A stretch of 7,166 nucleotides of DNA, taken from Opitutia bacterium. GTDB taxonomy: Bacteria; Verrucomicrobiota; Verrucomicrobiia; Opitutales; Opitutaceae. The position numbers and the translations under genes were made by a program. The notes under the pieces are model-generated. The model saw nothing but the letters and a program-made list of their open reading frames with translations, had not been told where the DNA came from and ran no database searches. This document shows positions 5,126-7,166 of this stretch, piece after piece; position 1 is the first letter of the stretch, and each line of letters starts with the position of its first letter. The stretch lies in the NCBI GenBank assembly GCA_003157575.1, contig PMKA01000069.1, forward strand, positions 1,852-9,017, read 5' to 3'.

Positions 5126-7166
5126 GCAACGTCTGCCGCGCGTCACCCTCCGCTTTGCACTGGTTCTTGTGGCGGCTGTTGCATTCTGCAGTTCAGCCGG
5201 CGCATCATCCCCGGCGCAACCGGCGCCGGAATTGGCAACGCTCAAAGTCTCCGGCGTCGGCTTTCTCCGCGATCGCGAGCTTCGCCGTTCGCTCCTCCTG
5301 CTCCTGGGCTCCCAGCGCGGAACGACGTTCGATGCCAATGCCATTGAGGACGCGGCGGTGATGCTCGTCTCTGCGCTCGGAGAGGAAGGTTTTCGGAAAC
5401 CCGTCGTGGAAATCAAGGTGACGCCCGCCGATGCCGCGGTGCGGCGGCTGCCTTTCGATGCAACCATGGAGACTCCGCTGCCGCGGCCGCTTTCGGCGCG
5501 CACCCTGGAATTCAGCGTGAAGCCCGGGGCCCGCTGGCATGTCGACTCGGTGGCGATCGCCGGCCTCACCGCGCTGCCCGAGAAGACGGCGCGGGGATTC
5601 TTCCGCACGGAATCGATGCTGTTTATCCTGCCAAAGACGAATGCCTATTCGCCGTCGCGCATCGCGAGCGGCGTTGGCGCGCTGCTTGGAGAGTTGCGCC
5701 AGCGCGGATACGCAGACGCCGTCGTGCGCGCGGACATCGCGAAGGTCGACGAGACGAACGGAGACGTGGCATTGCGTGTCGAGGTGATCGAGGGCGCCCG
5801 ATGGCACGTGACAGCGGTGCGGTTCGAGGCATCGGGAGCCGCGGCGGTGACCCTGCCGAAGGCGACGGATTGGATTGGCCGCGCCTGGTCGGCGACATTT
5901 CAGCAGAATCTGAAGGAGGCGGTTCGCCGGGCGTACTACAGAAAGGGTTTCCCTGATGTTGCCGTCAGCATCGTGCCCGAGCCGGGATTGCTGAAGGACG
6001 GACAGCGTCCAGTGAGCGTCATCGCACAGATCCAACCGGGGGCGAATGTAAAAATCGGACGGGTGCGCTTCGTGGGCAACGCCGTCACGCACGAGTCGGT
6101 GTTGCAGCGCAGCGCGCAAGTGCAGTCCGGCGGACCGCTTGATCCAATGGCCCTCGCCAACGCCCGGTACCGGATTTCGCGACTTGGGGTTTTCGACTCG
6201 GTCGATCTCAGCTATGACCCGGCGGACGGGGCGGTGCGCGACCCGGTGTTTACGCTCGCGGAAAGCCCTCGTTCCGAAGCCAACCTCCTGTTCGGCTACG
6301 GCACCTACGAAGAGTTGCGCGGCGGGATCGAACTTCGCCAGTTGAACCTCTTTGGCCTGGCGCATCAGAGCAGGATCGAGCTGGTGCAATCGATGAAAAG
6401 CACCAGCGGCGACTATACGTATTCAGTACCGGAGCTTTTTGGCGAATCGATCGACGGCGCAGCCCGGCTCTTTGGACTGCAGCGACAGGAGATCGCCTTT
6501 AAGCGGCAGGAATATGGCGCGAGTTTTACCCTGACCCGGCCCATCCCGTGGCTCCGCGCGGTGGGAACGGCAGGCTACACCTTCCAAGTGATGCGCAACA
6601 AGGATGACGAACTCGCGACTCAGGCCACTGACAAGACGCAGCTGAACGTCGCGAGCATCGATCTCGGGCTCACGGGAGATCACCGCGACAATCCGTTGCG
6701 TCCGCGCAAGGGCTACCGCTGGTTCACGCAAGTCGAACTTGCCGCCCGCGGTCTGGGCGGTGAAGCGGAATATCAGCGGTTTGAACTGGGCATGGCGTAC
6801 CACACTCCGTTGGGCGAGGGCCGCTGGATCCATGTCAATCTGACGCACAGCGTGATCACGACGTTCGGCACGACCGCTGGCACGCTGCCAGTCAACAAGC
6901 TGTTCTTCCCCGGCGGCGACAACAGCATCCGCGGCTACCGGGAAGGCGAAGCCGCGCCGCGCGGTACCGACGGGCTGTTTGTCGGAGCAAAGAGTTACGT
7001 GTTGCTCAATACAGAGATCGAGCAGGCGCTGACGCCGAATTGGTCCGCGGTGGCATTCGTGGACGCACTTGGAAGCACTGCGCATTTGAGAGACTACCCG
7101 TTCGGCGAGCGGCTTTACACCGCCGGTCTGGGCCTGCGCTATCAAACGTTGATCGGCCCGATCCGC
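5112..7166 (+). CDS. Omp85 outer-membrane assembly protein, TamA/BamA type (3' truncated)
   Basis: The frame is open for 685 codons to the window edge and is cut there. It starts with a basic region, a hydrophobic signal segment at about 13-25 and a probable signal peptidase I site after SAGA (28-31). The cysteine at 26 is not in a lipobox. Four POTRA-like repeats follow: about 40-141 (with a long loop near 107-127), 142-230, 231-312 and 313-388. Each has the strand-helix-helix-strand-strand pattern, e.g. GRVRFVGNAVTHESVL then LGVFDSVDLSYDP in the fourth. The barrel begins near 389. FFPGGDNSIRGY (598-609) holds the IRGY version of the conserved VRGF/Y lid-loop motif of Omp85 proteins, and GLRYQTLIGPIR at the edge is the late-barrel GPIR motif. 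About 40-50 residues are probably missing. Omp85 proteins insert barrels into the outer membrane; the adjacent tamB favours a TamA role, though four POTRAs differ from TamA (three) and BamA (five). Confidence 0.92.
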   Translation, partial: MSPNRQRLPRVTLRFALVLVAAVAFCSSAGASSPAQPAPELATLKVSGVGFLRDRELRRSLLLLLGSQRGTTFDANAIEDAAVMLVSALGEEGFRKPVVEIKVTPADAAVRRLPFDATMETPLPRPLSARTLEFSVKPGARWHVDSVAIAGLTALPEKTARGFFRTESMLFILPKTNAYSPSRIASGVGALLGELRQRGYADAVVRADIAKVDETNGDVALRVEVIEGARWHVTAVRFEASGAAAVTLPKATDWIGRAWSATFQQNLKEAVRRAYYRKGFPDVAVSIVPEPGLLKDGQRPVSVIAQIQPGANVKIGRVRFVGNAVTHESVLQRSAQVQSGGPLDPMALANARYRISRLGVFDSVDLSYDPADGAVRDPVFTLAESPRSEANLLFGYGTYEELRGGIELRQLNLFGLAHQSRIELVQSMKSTSGDYTYSVPELFGESIDGAARLFGLQRQEIAFKRQEYGASFTLTRPIPWLRAVGTAGYTFQVMRNKDDELATQATDKTQLNVASIDLGLTGDHRDNPLRPRKGYRWFTQVELAARGLGGEAEYQRFELGMAYHTPLGEGRWIHVNLTHSVITTFGTTAGTLPVNKLFFPGGDNSIRGYREGEAAPRGTDGLFVGAKSYVLLNTEIEQALTPNWSAVAFVDALGSTAHLRDYPFGERLYTAGLGLRYQTLIGPIR

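Noticed and set aside
5205..6389. Long minus-strand open frame of 394 codons opposite the Omp85 gene
   Set aside because: The plus strand encodes a clear signal peptide, POTRA repeats and barrel in one open frame; the antisense frame is histidine/arginine-rich and unrecognisable, an effect of GC-rich codon use.
1..7166. CRISPR arrays, tRNA or rRNA genes, insertion sequence ends
   Set aside because: No regularly spaced long direct repeats, tRNA-like cloverleaf, rRNA-like sequence or transposase was seen on either strand.

Overview
The window is GC-rich DNA from a diderm (Gram-negative type) bacterium. It carries a TamB-family periplasm-spanning protein followed by an Omp85 outer-membrane barrel with POTRA domains, and both need an outer membrane. 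The overall look (high GC, tamB upstream of the Omp85 gene, a barrel protein with about four POTRA repeats) fits a Verrucomicrobiota (Opitutales-like) chromosome. That placement is an impression only; nothing here is a phylogenetic marker.

Layout. Bases 1-372 hold no confident gene, only degenerate repeat-like sequence and two overlapping minus-strand open frames that run off the left edge. Bases 373-898 hold a minus-strand type II toxin-antitoxin pair: brnT toxin first (GTG start) and brnA-type ribbon-helix-helix antitoxin second, overlapping by 14 bases. A promoter-like sequence with an inverted repeat lies just upstream of brnT. Bases 899-1453 are intergenic between the toxin-antitoxin promoter and tamB, with a four-copy TTTCAG array, a pyrimidine-rich stretch and two small palindromes. 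Bases 1454-5125 encode a 1223-residue TamB-like protein. From 5112 to the right edge, the same strand encodes an Omp85 protein (TamA/BamA type) that lacks only its last strands.

How the genes work together. TamB-like proteins are anchored in the inner membrane and span the periplasm as a long beta-rich groove, while their C-terminal domain meets an Omp85 partner in the outer membrane. The 14-base overlap and the ribosome-binding site inside the tamB 3' end indicate co-expression of the pair, so this is most simply a TAM-like envelope assembly or lipid transport module. The order (tamB first) is the reverse of the Escherichia coli tamA-tamB order. The BrnTA pair is a separate accessory unit that probably represses its own promoter.

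I found no convincing new system. The points most worth checking are the N-terminus of tamB (a good ribosome-binding site and ATG lie 40 bases upstream but one base out of frame), the altered N-terminal signature of BrnT, and the four-POTRA architecture of the Omp85 partner.
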